Shown: positions 35,700 to 48,629, counted from the stretch's first letter. The stretch is 64,000 nt of DNA from Cordia subcordata (GCA_028554755.1 JAPTOF010000014.1:3348001-3412000); one strand, 5' to 3'. Notes: a model not told the origin generated them from the sequence alone. Program-made: numbers and translations.

Positions 35700-37155
35700 A
35701 AGGATATCCGACAAGGATTTAAAATGCTCTCTTTCTTGGATGCTTTCTCGGGCTACAACCAGATCAAGATAGCACCAGTTGATCAGTAGAACACATCATT
35801 TATCACTGATTGAGGCCTTTATTGCTACAAAGTCATGCTTTTTGGGCTAAAAAATGCCAGAACAACGTATCAACGAATCGTCAACATGGCCTTTAAAGAC
35901 AAAATTGGTCACAACATAGAGGTGTATATTGATGACATGCTCGTAAAAAGCAAGAAAGCATCGAACCACATGTCTGACTTGAACGAAGCATTCCAAATTA
36001 TGAAAAAAATTTGGTATAATGCTAAATCCTGAGAAATGTGCCTTCGGAGTTCGCTTGGGAAAGTTTAGGGGCTTTATGGCGACCCACAGAGGAATTGAAG
36101 CAAACCCTAAAAAGATTGAGGCCATACTCAATCTTGAACCACCCAGAATAGTATATGACATACAGTCATTATCAAGAAAGATAGTAGCTTTAAGTAGATT
36201 TATGTCACGGTTAGTCGATCATTATGCATCATTTTTCAAAAATCTTCAAAATCCCAAGGATTTCAAATAGACTCTCGAATGCCAAGAAGTATTTGAAGGG
36301 ATCAAGTCCTACCTCACAAAGCCACCAATCTTTTCCTTTCAAAAGAAAGAGAGACCTTGCTCTTATACATGTCAAATTCTAGCATAACGGTTGTAGCAGT
36401 CCTTATCAGGGAGACAAAAGAAGGCCAATGGTCGATTTATTATGTCATTAAAACACTGAAGGGGAATAGTTCAGATATAGTAGCTTGGAGAAACTAGCCT
36501 AGCACTTATGATATCGGCCTGAAAGCTGAAGTACTATTTTGAGGCACATTTGATCAAGGTAATAACTGACCAGCTGTTGAGACAAGTGTTGCACAAACCG
36601 AAGTTGTTGGGAAGACTATTAGAGTGGGCAATTGAATTAGAGCAGTATCACATCACTTACCAACTCAAGATAACGATCAAAGCTTAAGCCTTGGTAGATT
36701 TCACAGTGGAATATGCCTAGGCAGCTAAAGAGATGATCAGGCAGTAGGCATTATATGTTGATTAGGCTTCCAGTAAATAGAATCGAGGTCAGGGATTGTG
36801 ATAAGAAGACTAGATGGGACTGAGTTAAAAATATGTAGTTAGCTTCGAGTTCAAGACTACAAACAATGAGGCTGAATATGAAGCACTACTGTCAGCAAAG
36901 AGACTACTGCAATAACTGGGGGCACGAACAGTAAAAGCCTATATGGATTCTTAACTGATTGAAAGGTAGGTTAATGAGACCTTTGAAGCTAAAGGTGACA
37001 AGATGAAAGCATACCAAAAGCGAGTTGGTGAGACATCTACAACTTTTGAGTCATTTTAAGTGTAGTAAATCCCAAGAGAGGACAACAGCCAGGCCGACGC
37101 GTTATTAAAAGTCACTTCTACTTTCAAAGAAAGAGAAGTAATCAACATTGAATGC
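35700..37155 (+). pseudogene. gypsy A reverse transcriptase-RNase H remnant
   Basis: Reads MLSFLDAFSGYNQIKIAP, FGLKNARTTYQRIVNMAF and VYIDDMLVKSKK with an intact YIDD box at about 35925, then the connection KCAFGVRLGKFRGFM. The RNase H follows, and then a second RNase H-like stretch with NNEAEYEALLSA and REDNSQADALLK (to 37130) as in Tat elements. The N-terminal RT fingers present in gypsy C (61506-61742) are deleted here. Ends abruptly at EVINIE where E1 begins. Confidence 0.82.
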
Positions 37156-38787
37156 TGATGTGTTTTAACCCACAAGCGTAACGATCGTTCGTGGTATATT
37201 GGATATAAGTGCAGGTATCATCTCCACAAGAAGGCTCTTTAGTTCGGTCTCTATGCGGTTATGTGCTAGAGAGTAACTACGTGCATGGGGGTACTTTCTT
37301 TAGAATAGAAGGGAGCTTGAGACAATAGAAAATAAACCTAAACTACAGAGGAACTTAAGATGCCAAACTAAGGAATGGAAGTCTAACAATGTAAAAGGGG
37401 ACCTAGAGTGATTGCGTTACAACTAGACTCAAACTATAATAATGGATTAGGTCTACTTAGGGCTTGGGACTTCTATTATCGTTATGTTGATTAAGGGTCT
37501 CTTGCCCAATACTAGTGTTTCAACCTATTAATTGGGTTTAAAGCTCAAGGCCAATCCTTCCTAGCCTACTTAATCCGTGCTTAGAACTTATCGTCTTAGC
37601 TAGGTTTAAAGCCAAGGACTAGCACCTAAACACTACATCACATTAAGGCTTGATTAACCAACATTAACGTGGGAGATAGATACTTTAGTCTAGGTTAACT
37701 TATCCTTTTTGTTGGGTTTAAAGCCAAGGACTAGCACCTAAACTCGACTAAACATAGCATGTAACCTATTAGCTGGCTTTAAAGCTAAAGCCTACTCTAG
37801 TAAGCAAAGCCATGAATTAAGCGCAATCTAACATCACCAATATAAGTAGATAAAAGAATTTAAAGCACAAATAGCACATGCATATTCACTTAGGCATATT
37901 AACAAATACATAGATATATTTGATTTTTCAATACATAGACATATCGAATCATGCCTTGGATTTATGTAAATAAACATGTATTAAGATTCAAAGATACACA
38001 TAAATCCTTTATTCAAAGTCCTAATCTAATATAAAGCATCAATCAACCTAGATCTAACTCAATTACAAAGCATATTTACAAGAATAAGAAAAGGAATAAG
38101 AAGCTCTCCTTTAAACCCTTGCTCAAATCCAAAGCATAACCTTTCAATCTCTTGTTACAAGCTTTAATCCTAGCTTGGTTTGGTGTGTGAGAATGGTTTT
38201 AGGTGTTTGGTAAAGTGGGTAAAGGGTTAGAGTTTATTAGCGTTTAAGAAAATAAAGTTCCTCCCTTTTGTAAATGAGCTGGAAAGGGCATTTTATAGTT
38301 GTTCGCGGGGTCTGCCAGTTTCCCTAACCAGTCGACCAGTAAGAACATCACCTGACTGAAAAGTACTATAGCTTTTTCTTTGTTCTTTGGTACTGTCGTT
38401 CACCTCTACCAGTTGATCGGCAGGGGTGAACAGTAGAATCTAAAAACTGCCCAAAATCTTCATTCCTCTTTCGGTCTTCGTTCTTTAGCCTTTGCACCTT
38501 TTTTGGAAGCCTCCAAAGCCATTTTTCTTCATCTTTTCATCTTCAAATCACCTTCAAGCTTTGTCTTTAGGCCTACTCATCTTTAATTAAGCTCAATTCC
38601 TTCTCTTAAAACACGCCTAAAACATGAAATATGGCATTTAGTGTAGCACTTATGCATTTCAACACCTTATGTACATATATAGCTAAGTGTGCACAAATAT
38701 AACACCAAATGCACTCAATTATCCTCAAAACACCTTTAAATGTTCATGCAAAAACTATATACAAACAAACACAAATAACACACATCA
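37156..38787 (-). repeat. 3' LTR of E1
   Basis: Minus-strand ends are TGATGTGTG..AACACATCA, giving TG..CA with an 8-bp inverted terminus. It is homologous to 59300-60818 (E2) and, in its terminal part with CCCRCAAGCGTA, to 63663-64000 (E3). Internally it holds four diverged copies of TTGGGTTTAAAGCCAAGGAC-type sequence (about 37560-37800). Confidence 0.75.
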
Positions 38788-38806
38788 ACACCCTCAAACC
38801 TTCCCT
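38788..38806 (-). other. polypurine tract of E1
   Basis: Minus strand GGAAGGTTTGAGGGTGT directly before the LTR start. The same arrangement (GGTTTGGGGGTG) precedes the Athila-type LTR of element F at 50339, which supports a shared lineage. Confidence 0.65.
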
Positions 38807-40460
38807 TTGTTTGTCCCAAAGCAAGCCCAAACCAAAGTTTATCCTTATGCTTTTCAAAGAGTTGCCGGTTGTATTGACTTGCTATCTTTTTGCCTCTGAA
38901 GAGTATAAGGGGTCATTCTTTTTGTATAAGAGCTCCCCTAGCCTTTTTTGGATTCTTTTCTTAATCATAAGGGGTCTTTTACCTCTTAGGAACTTACCAA
39001 GTAGTTAAAGCCGCCACAAACCTAGGATTCTAACTCACACACCTAGGATGTTGATACTTTGTGCCCTATCAACTAACATGGCCTCCTAACATTCACTTAG
39101 CCCTAAAGATTCAAGGAAAAGAAAAATACATCACAATGGCTGACAAATGACATAAGAGCCTTATTCACAACACAATGAAATAACAAAAGAGATACTAATG
39201 TCAAATTGACATTGTGTAACTTGACACTTATTTGCAACACTTTACTTTTTCAACTTTTAGTTTTCTTTTTGGCTTTTTTTCCTTTTTTTTCATTTTCCAT
39301 TTCTTTTTCTCATTTTTGCACTTTTTCACTTTTTTTGCATTTTCTCCTCAATACATAGCATCAACAAAAGAAAAAGAATAAGAAGAGGCTAAGGCATACT
39401 AAAAGAACCAATCAAGGAAGGGGTACTCATATCCACAATCCTTAAAAACACTTTTCCAGCCAAGTTGTGGGAAAAGTACATTCTTAGAAGGGTTTACTCT
39501 TCATAATTTTCAAAAGGATTCTCTTCAAAGTCTAGGTCATACACCACACGCCATTCACTCACCATAATGCACCCTTATCATCTCTAATCAATGAAGTCAA
39601 TAACAAAATCCAACTATCCAACCAATATGGAGATAAACGACTCAAAACATGCAAAAGAAATTGAAAAATGTAACATATTTTGAGCAAAAATAAAGCTATG
39701 TTATGCAAATTTACCCCAAAAATGATATCAACAACAAAGGAACAACCACAACCACATCCCTAAACCTAAACTTTGCTTTTCCTCAAGCAAATAGCACTAA
39801 GCACAAAAAGCAAGCACATGAAACACATATTAGGAATGTGGAGAGGATAAATAGGGACAAGTAAAGAATGGAGAAATACAAACTTGTTTTCATGTAGTCC
39901 ACAAATGCCGATGACAATCCATGCATTCACTAGGCTTCGTCTTTTATGGAAAGCATTAACGATTAAAAAATAAAGAAGAGATTAGTAGTCAATACAATGC
40001 AAATCCACATTGACGTTTGAAATGATAAACAAGGATGTATGCAAGGGATAAAGGATTGATGCACAAATGATGGAAAGGAGCAAGAACAAGTAAGGGAACA
40101 AAAATCTAACCTACTAAGAATACCAACAAACAAAAGAAAGCCTAAACTATTAAAAGGTAAGAAAAACAAAAGCAATCTAATCTACTATATACGAGGCAAG
40201 AATAAGTAAAAGAAAACTAATCTACTGTATACAAAACCAAAAGGAAGCAAATACAAGAAGAACAAGGAAAACATAAACAAGTTTAGAGTGCCTCTTAATA
40301 GCGTTGGATTTAATACCCATAACCGGGTGCTAGTGTTAGAGCAAAACATGTTTAATGTTTTGAGGCACAAGTTGCTGGATAATCAATGAAGCACAGAAAG
40401 TAAAGGGAAAGGGATCTTGCAATAAATGATATGGGCAAGAATAAAAAATGCAAACCCTTT
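38807..40460 (-). other. non-coding 3' internal region of E1
   Basis: It contains T-rich runs (39240-39345) and, at about 40285-40330, words homologous to those at 57765-57830 in E2. On the minus strand the GAGGCAC..AAC stretch recalls the 3' UTR of Athila elements after integrase (from memory). No coding potential was seen. Confidence 0.5.
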
Positions 40461-40470
40461 CCAAACTATC

Positions 40471-41690
40471 CTACCTTGAAACGTTGGATATAGATGTGTG
40501 CTCATATATGGTAAGGACCATGCAACAATGCAAATGTTCATGTCTTAATTGCTTACTCAACCATCTCATGGCCTTATTCTTATAATCTAAGGCTAAAAAC
40601 ACACCCTCCCCATGGGTGAAAGATAAGTCTAATGCATGCAAAATGGGTGAAGTGTTTTCTAATCCTAGGTAAAAGTGTTCCATGCAAGAAGGCACAAACT
40701 TGAGCTCCAAAGATAGAGGCTTAATAAAATGGGAATGGGGAGTAGGGACTGCATCTAAAGAGAGAGAGTTGGAATGATAAAAAAAACAAGGGATGTGGAA
40801 ACACTAGGCTCTTCCTTTTTATAGGATAGGTCTCTTTAACTCCTTTAAAGGGGTGGACACGGGTTGAGGGGATGAAATGAACTCAATAGACTCCTCATCA
40901 TATAAACATGAATGCTCAAGGGAGGTATGCATATCTAACTCCCTAAATGTAGACTCAGAATCACATTGAGTGCTAATAACATGAGACTTATCCTCTAAAC
41001 ATGTGTGAAGTATGGGAAGAGAAGGAAAAATAGCTTCATGTGACTTAATGGGAAGTGGTGAAAGCACAACAGGATAGGGCATCACTTTCTCTAAAACATA
41101 CCTAAAGTTGTCATTAAGAACCAAAGTATCATCAAACTTATCTTCTTCCTCACTACAAGATGTCAACTCTCTGTCAACCTTTCTCTCTCTATTTCTTTTT
41201 CCCAAACATTATCATTTCCACTAATATTTTCCACATCGATAGGTCTCACTCCTATCTCTTCAACCCGATCAAATGATATCTCAACACTCCCAACCATAGG
41301 TTACTTACTTCTAACCTCTTTCTTCAAGCACCTAACTAGATAATTGGTTTCTTACATCATGCTCTCTAGTCTCTCTTGGTTTGCTTAAAGGAGTTTAGTA
41401 TTTTGATGGGCTAGGGTTTAGATTTGTTCAAACTTTTCATTCTGTCAAAGAGACCTAAAGGAAGAGAGTTTATCCGAATGAAAATGTTAAGCATTATGAT
41501 GGGGATCACTATAGGCATAACCATAAAAAACTTAGAGAAAGAGTAGGTAGGAAAAGATGGTGTACAGGATGGACTCTTAAGACAAGAAGGTGAATAAAAT
41601 AAAGAGTCATCTAGACCTTAAAATGAATGTGCATGATATGGCTCCCTATAATCATGATAACTAGATGTAAATGCATGAATAGGCACATGA
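40471..41690 (-). pseudogene. E-family ORF, decayed copy in E1
   Basis: Minus-strand pieces match the better-preserved ORF in E2: an acidic stretch ELTSCSEEEDKFDD, then STFRELDMHTSLEHSCLYDE, and at the end LELKFVPSCMEHFYLGLENT. Upstream, about 41560-41690 codes aromatic- and proline-rich sequence like that of E2. Stops and shifts break it. Function unknown. The final LELKFVPS..EHFYLG resembles the linker between protease and RT in Athila polyproteins (LELKPLPSHLKYAFLG), so it is probably the tail of a gag-pro-like ORF with pol deleted. Confidence 0.6.
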
Positions 41691-41739
41691 CTACTAGGGG
41701 CGGTCTTAGGCTTTGCAACCATTGTCAAATAAGAAGAAA

Positions 41740-43330
41740 AAAAGAGAGGCACAAACTTAAATTGTCTAAGACGAAAATAAATACATTATCTGAAATATTT
41801 AAAAGTTCAAATAAAATTCAAGCAGGTGGAGCATTGAACGTCAACACCTCTATCCTATCGGCACCAGTATCAACTTGATTTTTAGTAGGAACAGGGGCAA
41901 GAGGTACATCTCCCTCAAGAGTAATAGTCGACAGGGGCTCTAAAGATATTCCTGTAGATGCATCGTGGTTTACATCCCTAATAGCTCCATCAGGGGTAGT
42001 AGGGAGCAGTTCATCAAGGCCAACATCAACTAGTGCATCTAAAGTGATGGGAGGGGCCCGTTGCAGTATCTCGACGGGCTTCTTAAGGCCCTCCTTAAAG
42101 CTCGATTCATACTGAACAACAACATCCTCAAGAATTGCTACCTAAGACTCAAAAGAAGCCTTGAAGTCGGTGAAAATAGTTTCTGGGGCATTCAGCAACT
42201 CCTGCTCTAATGCCTTGATGTGCCTGGTGACAGATCGATTTGTCAAAGTGTAGTCCTCCTGCTTTTTCACCAACCTCTCCACCTCAGCATGTAGATTCTT
42301 AAAGGCCTTCCTCTGAATGGTAATTGAAGTCTTCAATGAGTCATTTAGATCCTTCTACATCTGCAGCTCCCCATCCTTGATCTTCAGCTTCTTGGCATAG
42401 ATGGCCTTTAATCTTTGAGGTCGACAAGATGCTTGGTGCGGGCGGTGTTCTCCACTTCCTGCTTAAGCGTTTGAACTCAGTAAGCTCGTCCAATGGCTAG
42501 CTACCGATCTCATTGACCAAGTGCTAGGCCAAATGTACGAGTTCGAGGGCTTCCTTTTGTATAACCTCTAGCTGAGATATAAGAGGAGAAAAGTACAAGA
42601 GAAAGTAGACGAGGCTAGGGAAGGACAAGATAAAATAAAACACAAAGCCCTTACCCGGCTATTGGTTTTCCCTAAAAGAGCAACATAAGACTGAAGTCTT
42701 TACCTGGGAGATCAGAACGACCACGCTTAGATTGTCATCCTCGAGATCGAGTATAAGGGCTTCATATTCCCTTGAAGGCCTGGTCGAGGGGGTTGAGGTC
42801 AATGAACCTATAGGTTGAGCAATAGGCGACGCCCTTCCCAATGCTCGGTTGCACGAGAAAACTCAATCATATCTGTTCGAGTTGAGCACCTCTTGAGATG
42901 TTGAAGGGATCAGTTCTCTATCTCCTCTGAGTCATCAAAGACCTCCTCGATGAGGCGCTTACTTCTCCAATCCCGGTTGGGGCTGGGGCAAGAAGGGAGG
43001 CCACCCTTACAGATGACCCCTTGTAGTAGTTACCCTGGTCTATTGGTGGAGGTGCCCGAATAGCTTAACCCTTGTATTGGGCCTAAAGTTGACGTTAAAT
43101 CTCTTCTTGTTAGGGAATGAGTTGCCTTCTTTGTCGGCTAGCCATACATGAAAAGTGACAAGCATAAAAGCAAGTTTAGTACAAGGTGATAACTTTATTG
43201 AGCAATCAAAATATAAAGGAAGAAGTCCCCAACCATAGATGATTAGCCATGGAAGAAACTCTGGGTATAGCCTGGAGGCCATGACTTTATCAGGGGCCTG
43301 GTAATCGGGAAACAAAACTCTCATTTATCC
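41740..43330 (-). pseudogene. gypsy A antisense ORF, C-terminal part
   Basis: The minus-strand sequence is homologous, inverted, to 45430-47050 in gypsy C: for example KVMASRLYPEFLPWLIIYG matches the plus-strand DSWLYPEFHPWPIIYG. A coiled-coil-like segment with HAEVERLVKKQEDYTLTNRS (42142-42336) follows, then an acidic, valine-rich tail (41840-42060). It is cut at 43330 by the LTR of gypsy C. Antisense ORFs between integrase and 3' LTR are typical of Tat-lineage elements (family knowledge). Confidence 0.65.
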
Positions 43331-44000
43331 GATAAAGAATCAAATAATCTCCTTTTGTCCTATTCTAGCAAAGATTAACTTGCAAAACAAAGAAGCTAGG
43401 CACCGGTGTGGCATCGACCAAAGAGCGTCCAATGCTTACGTTAGTGTTTTCCTCTTTGAGTAAGTTTAAGGATGGCGTAAAGTGAGTAGAGTGAACTTAC
43501 CTCATTTGGACGTAGATGGCTCCGATTTATTGTTTAAGGATGGGGCCACATGTCATCTTAACTAGACGAACAGGTGATCACGGGCCTACTAGTAAGAAGG
43601 TCGGGAAATATTCTTGGCCTGGTCAATTGAGCCTAGTTCAGTTAGGCCTCATCAGGAAAATCCTGACAAGGCTGACTGTGTTGGCCGAGCCCGTGTCATT
43701 AGCCCCCTTTCGAGAACGTGCCTCATTGAGACATTGCTAAATGCTTCTTGATAATCACTTTGCATACTTAGGCATTCTCTTAGGCTCCTGACACGTGAAG
43801 GTAGGTCACCTTGTATTCCCGTGCGTATGTGCTGTAAGGAACAATGCGCCTGTCTATAATAACGGCGTCTCTTCAAAACACGCGACAGAACCGCCCTTTC
43901 AGTTGTGACTCTTTATCTAACTAGTGTTTTTATCTTTGTTTTTGAATTCCAAATTAGCTTAATTGCAAAGTATAAGTAGCATTTTATCCTTTCAATTTAT
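43331..44000 (-). repeat. 3' LTR of gypsy C (right edge approximate)
   Basis: Inverted match to 33100-33500 over several blocks (CCAAATGAGGTAAGTTCACT versus CCAAATAAGGTAACTTCATT). The left edge at 43331 is where gypsy A's antisense ORF resumes. The right edge is not defined; PPT-like purine runs on the minus strand lie between 44040 and 44295. Confidence 0.6.
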
Positions 44001-44329
44001 TTCTTCATTTCTTGCTTCCACATTCACTTAGTAATTTCTCTCTGATTTCAAGCTTGCCTTCTCTTTTTCTTGCTCTTAATAACCTTTTGTTGTCACTACC
44101 CAGAGCATCTCCAGCGTGGTAGTTCCAACGACTTTCCCTTCTCAAGGTGTCACTTTCTCTAACCTTCAAAAGCTTCATATCTCCCTTTTTTTAGGTACGC
44201 TCGCCTTAAACCCTTCACTTTACTTTTTTGGGACTCGATTATTTCTAGCAATTCTTGTGTATCTCTTTCTCTCTCTTTCTCTATTCCTTTTTAGTGTTTG
44301 ATGTTGGTACCTCTAGCCCATCTAGGAAT

Positions 44330-47050
44330 AAAGAAGAGGACCTTTTGCTTCCTAAGTTTATTCTTGAGGAATAAGGGTTAAAGACCCCCTTGATTGTTTA
44401 GATGTATTTGGCAACCTGGGCAACCTTAAGTCTTTTGTTCTTCGTAGCCTCAATTCTTTAAAAAAGGCCTTAGCCCTTAACTTTGGTGCTAAATTTATTA
44501 TAGACTTTCCCAAAAAGGAGTTCTGCCTAACTGTTGATATTTTACGCATGGATCTTAACCAAAGCCCTGCTCTCAGTGATATAGTTGAAAATCTAGTGAT
44601 CCTTACTCTTGAGGATTGGGTTGTCGATACGGGTGAAATAGCCCAGAACAATGAATTTGTCGATCCTTTCCCTATGGAGAAGGATCGCTTATAAGGAAAG
44701 GACGGCGTTAATGCATTGAACTATGAGGATGTCAGTGATGGTGCTGGGGGCCCTGCCCATGAGAAGGTTGTTGAAGACATGGAAGATGCCTTTGTAGGTG
44801 ATGTCCCAATAGAGGAAGCCCTAGAGGTGGTTAGAGTTGGCGCCCCATTTAACGCTTTGGCTAAGGAACCGGTACTTGACCCTAGTATCTTAGAGGACAT
44901 TGCTCTTTGCTGGGGGATTCTCGATGATTAAGTGGTTAGGCTCCTCAACCTCTATAAGTATGCCTGCCAAGAAAAGGAGAGTGAAATAGCATTTTATGAG
45001 GATTTTTCCACCATAGGCTTAAGGTTGCCCATCCCTAAGTTCATTCGAGACTACCTAAACCATTACAGGATTTGCCTCAGCCAGTTGTGTCCAAATGGAT
45101 ACGCGGCTCCTTTTAGGTGGTACTCATATCTTGGGGCAAACCGAATCAAGCCCTATGTTAACCTCTTCTGCTATACGTTTTGTCTCTCACAAAATTAGGA
45201 GAAAGGGTGGTATTACATTGCTGCGAGAAATTAGGAAGTGGTTCTGAAGAGGAATCCCTCCTTGCACAAGGAGTGGCATTATCAGTTTGTGTTTGTGAGT
45301 TGGCTGAGCCCTTGGGGAGTAAATTTTGAATGATCCTAGCTTGACGTCAAATGGGGGATCGGAAAGGAACTCAAGAAAGCCCTAGAGCTTACCTAAAGAG
45401 AAGAAGAAAAATATTATTTACTTAGAGGTATGGAGAGAGATTTGTTTCCCACTTATTAAGCCCCTGATAGAGTCAAGGACTCTTGGTTGTACCCAGAATT
45501 TCATCCATGGCCGATCATTTATGGTCAGTGCTCTTTTTCTTTCTTTTTTTCAACTGTATCAGTTATCTGTTATTGGACTTGTACTCATGTTCTTTCTTCT
45601 TTTTCCTGTAGGCATGGCTGGTCGACAGAATAGATAGCTGATTCCCCAGTAAGAGGAGATCCAACGCCAGCTCTAGGTACGCTATGAAGGTGGTGAAGCC
45701 TTGGGTACCGCAACCAATCGATCATGGTGGTTGACCTAATTGGTCTGCAGCATAAGGGGGCCAAGGCGCCCCTACCAGAAGGGCCGCTCAAGGCGTTGCC
45801 ATATGCGAGGGCGATCTTCCCCCTCGCCCTAGCCCTAGCTAGGATCGGGAAGGCAAACGTCCTATGGAAGAAGTCTTCGACGACTCCATAAAGACGGAGA
45901 ACAGGCCACTCCTGCTCCTCAAAAGAGGCCTACACCAACCAGAAGGCATCGAATCTTTCCATGCCACTAAACATAAGGGGGATCGTCATCCTCCGTTCCT
46001 TCCTCTCCACCAGCAATCACAGCCAGCAGCGCTTCGCAATCGGGGCCGCAGGGTATCTCGATGATAGATCTTGGGATACCGGGAAGGAATATATCTGCCC
46101 CAATCACCTCTGCCCATACGTCGGCTTTTTACTGTTCCCTAGGGACCGTGAACAATTGTGTAAGTGCCTCTTATTCGACCTTCCTTCTATTGAACTTCAA
46201 CTTCCTTCTTGCTCATTATTTTATGTTTTGCTTATCGTTGGGGGAGATTTTGTCCGAGGCCTTGGAATTCATCAAGTCCTCTGGTCACACAATGGATGAG
46301 TTGGCCAACCATTCCTTGGCTGCTGCCAATACTGCAAAGATAGACAGACTCTGGAAGGAGATCGACAAGCTGAAGGCATCCAAGGATAATACCGGTCATG
46401 GCACCTCTCGGAGCTTCAAAGCCTGAGGAATCTGCATGCTGAGGAGATAAAGAAGAAAAAGGAGGAGCTTCGAGGGAGAGAGGGACGGAGCAAGGTGATG
46501 GAGACGTCGGTCAACAACTAGCAATCGGTCTCGAGCAGTTGCATGAGAAGGTCGAGAGAATTTGATGGGACTGGAAGGCCTTCTAGTTGGCTAACCAATC
46601 TCTGCCACCCGCTGTATCGTCTAACTAGAGGAAGAGCTCAAGAGTACCCAAAAGGCTGCCATTGCAGACTACAAGGTCGAACCAGAGTACCAATTTGAGC
46701 TATTCGAGTAGGCAGCTATGCAATATGAGAGTTGCATCAAGGTAGGTACCAAAAAGGGCGTGGAGCTATTACAAAGAGACCCTCTCGTTCCCTCAAGTCT
46801 TTAGTCAAAGCTGTGGTGGATGACTTGGTCCTCATGCCTATTGCCCTTGATGCCGACGCTAGAGGTTCGGGTAGTATTGTAATCGATCCTGCTGTGTTGA
46901 AATACGATGTGGTCCCCAATGTGGTCGACAAGCACAACAAGAAGGCCTCTCCAATTGTGGTTACTAAGGATGCCATTGTTGCGGGCGGTGGTGGAGTAGC
47001 CGTAGAGGTGCCAGATGTTCGTGATGTGGCCTCGTTGCTTGATTTTGTTT
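44330..47050 (+). pseudogene. gypsy C antisense ORF (gypsy-type transposon ORF with PF04195-like region)
   Basis: Plus-strand frames run with only a few stops. The region 44932-45198 (YEDFSTIGLRLPIPKFIRDY, then LNHYRICLSQLCPNGYAAPF) resembles the plant putative gypsy-type transposon domain (PF04195: RLPL..F...L.....PSQLHPN). Next come GWYYIAARN and an aromatic block, then a probable intron from GTCAGTG near 45525 to CCTGTAG near 45612, and a coiled-coil region (MDELANHSLAAANTAKIDRL at 46291-46350) and an acidic/valine-rich tail. It is antisense to gypsy C. Role unknown. Confidence 0.68.
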
Positions 47051-47440
47051 ATTTAATTTTGAAAAAAAAAATGTATAATTTTAAACAATATTTTCTTGTC
47101 TTTTATTTTAACAATCTTTTTTATTTCCTTGTTTGGGCATAGCCTTTTACTGGCTATTTTATTAATATATTTGCGTTTTCATCTTGCTTTGACAAACGTT
47201 ATATCATTTGGAGTCTGTTGACTTACCTGTCGTAGAAAGTTTGCTATTTCCTTAGTATTGTCGCACGTCAAGTGGCAGCGATAACTTTCCCGATAGGAAC
47301 TAATTATTAAGAATTGAACAAGTACTAAACTTTTGCAACAGTGGTCATATTTATTGGTATAGAACCATGATTTGTCATTCATTCATTGAACATTTAGAGT
47401 ACATTGAAATTTTTGTGACGTTTGTCATCAAACATGGTAC
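47051..47440. other. spacer between antisense ORF and integrase of gypsy C
   Basis: A/T-rich tail of the antisense ORF (a run of A at 47062) and about 250 bp of non-coding sequence. Confidence 0.5.
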
Positions 47441-47444
47441 TTTT

Positions 47445-48629
47445 TCATGTGCTTAGAGTTCCATGCCTTTGGAAGTAGTGTCCTATCGGCTTTTGCCAAT
47501 TTGAAGGTTCCTGGTCGAATAACATTCACGACTCAATAAGGGCCTTCCCAATTCTTATCAAGTTTATTTATATTGCCTTTGGTGAAGTGATATTTGTATA
47601 GGACCATATCCCCTAGGCTGATGTTCTTTGGCTTAATTTTACTAGTCAAGTGTCACTTCAGGGTTTCCTTAACCACTTCATTCTTGATCTGCGCCTTTTC
47701 ATGTGCTGCATCGAGCAACTCCAACTCAATCTTCAAAACTTTATCATTGTCTTCTTCTTCAAAGTGTTTCACGCATATAGTTGGGGATAAGATAGGCCCA
47801 TAAGACCTCTAGGAGTACTTTTGGCCATAATCCTTTCGCTTCTTCAAGCTTTGCTTTCAATGTGATCATTATGGCTCTATTGGTGACTTCCACTTGTCCA
47901 TTCGCTTGAGGATGTGCCATTGAGGAGAAACGCAAATCAATCTTCAGCTCTCCAGCTCTTTCTCTGAAGTATTTTGAATCAAATTGTCAGCTATGATCGG
48001 TGATAATTGCCTTAATGTTTTTCCACACAAAATTCCACACTGCCTTATTGGTTATTGGGGGCACTGCTTTAGATTCCACCTACTTTGTAAAGTAATCAAC
48101 AGCCACGAAGGCAAACTCTCGTTATACCTTCCTGATGGGCATTAGGCCGATAATGTCCTACCCTTATTTGGCGAACGGCCATATGCTTGTTATCAGGGTT
48201 GGGAACACAGGTACCAAGTGTTGGAAGTTGGCATTTTTCTGGCAATGGTTACACTTCATCACAATCTCGTTAGCTGTCTTTGCAATAGTTGGATAGTAAT
48301 ACCCTTATTGGATTGCTTTATGCACCATTGCTCTTGCCCCCTAAGTGATTGCCACACATTTCTTCATACATCTCTTTGATGACATATTCTTCTTTTTGTC
48401 AAGCTGGCACACTTCAATGATGGCCTTCCAATGGTGTGTTTGCATAGCTGATCTTCGAAGATAATGAACCATGATGATCGATTGACTGCCTCTGTACTTC
48501 TTGATCATTTTCTAGCATAATGCCGTCTTATAAGTATTGTACTATCAGACGTCTCCAGTTTGTCTCATCGGCAATACTTATGATTATAATGTTGACTGAA
48601 GGTCCCATAAGTCGCTCGATGTTGATCAC
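47445..48629 (-). pseudogene. gypsy C integrase remnant
   Basis: Minus-strand frames read INIERLMGPSVNII (joining point equivalent to the end of gypsy A RNase H), KEEYVIKEMYEEMCGNHLGG (zinc-binding/N-terminal region), MPIRKV-like and GRPLL blocks, and FSSMAHPQANGQVEVTNRAI, the hallmark of the Ty3/gypsy integrase core around the catalytic Glu. Stops and shifts occur throughout. This domain is absent from gypsy A. Confidence 0.8.

Larger units (their letters stand above)
37156..41715 (-). mobile_element. element E1: Athila-related non-autonomous LTR element (left part complete)
   Basis: On the minus strand a 1.63-kb LTR (37156-38787) is preceded by a polypurine tract and 2.9 kb of internal sequence carrying a decayed ORF. 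The internal part 39140-41715 aligns throughout with 56585-59285 of element E2. No RT, RNase H or integrase is present. The expected 5' LTR on the right is missing; the sequence passes directly into the antisense ORF tail of gypsy A. It sits at the RNase H/integrase boundary of gypsy A. Confidence 0.72.
33010..43330 (+). mobile_element. gypsy A: decayed Tat-type Ty3/gypsy element, interrupted
   Basis: Parts in order: 5' LTR end (to about 33500), PBS TTGGCGCCGTCTGTGAGA at 33509-33526, gag, protease, RT and RNase H up to 37155; then element E1 (37156 to about 41715); then the terminal part of the antisense ORF (41740-43330, minus strand). Integrase is missing, presumably lost with the E1 event. 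The right part of the antisense ORF and the 3' LTR are not in the window: at 43331 the sequence switches to the LTR of gypsy C, which inserted into gypsy A. Many stops mark it as dead. Confidence 0.8.

Noticed and set aside
43516..43876. short frames on both strands between the two antisense ORFs
   Set aside because: They fall inside the gypsy C LTR, which is non-coding.
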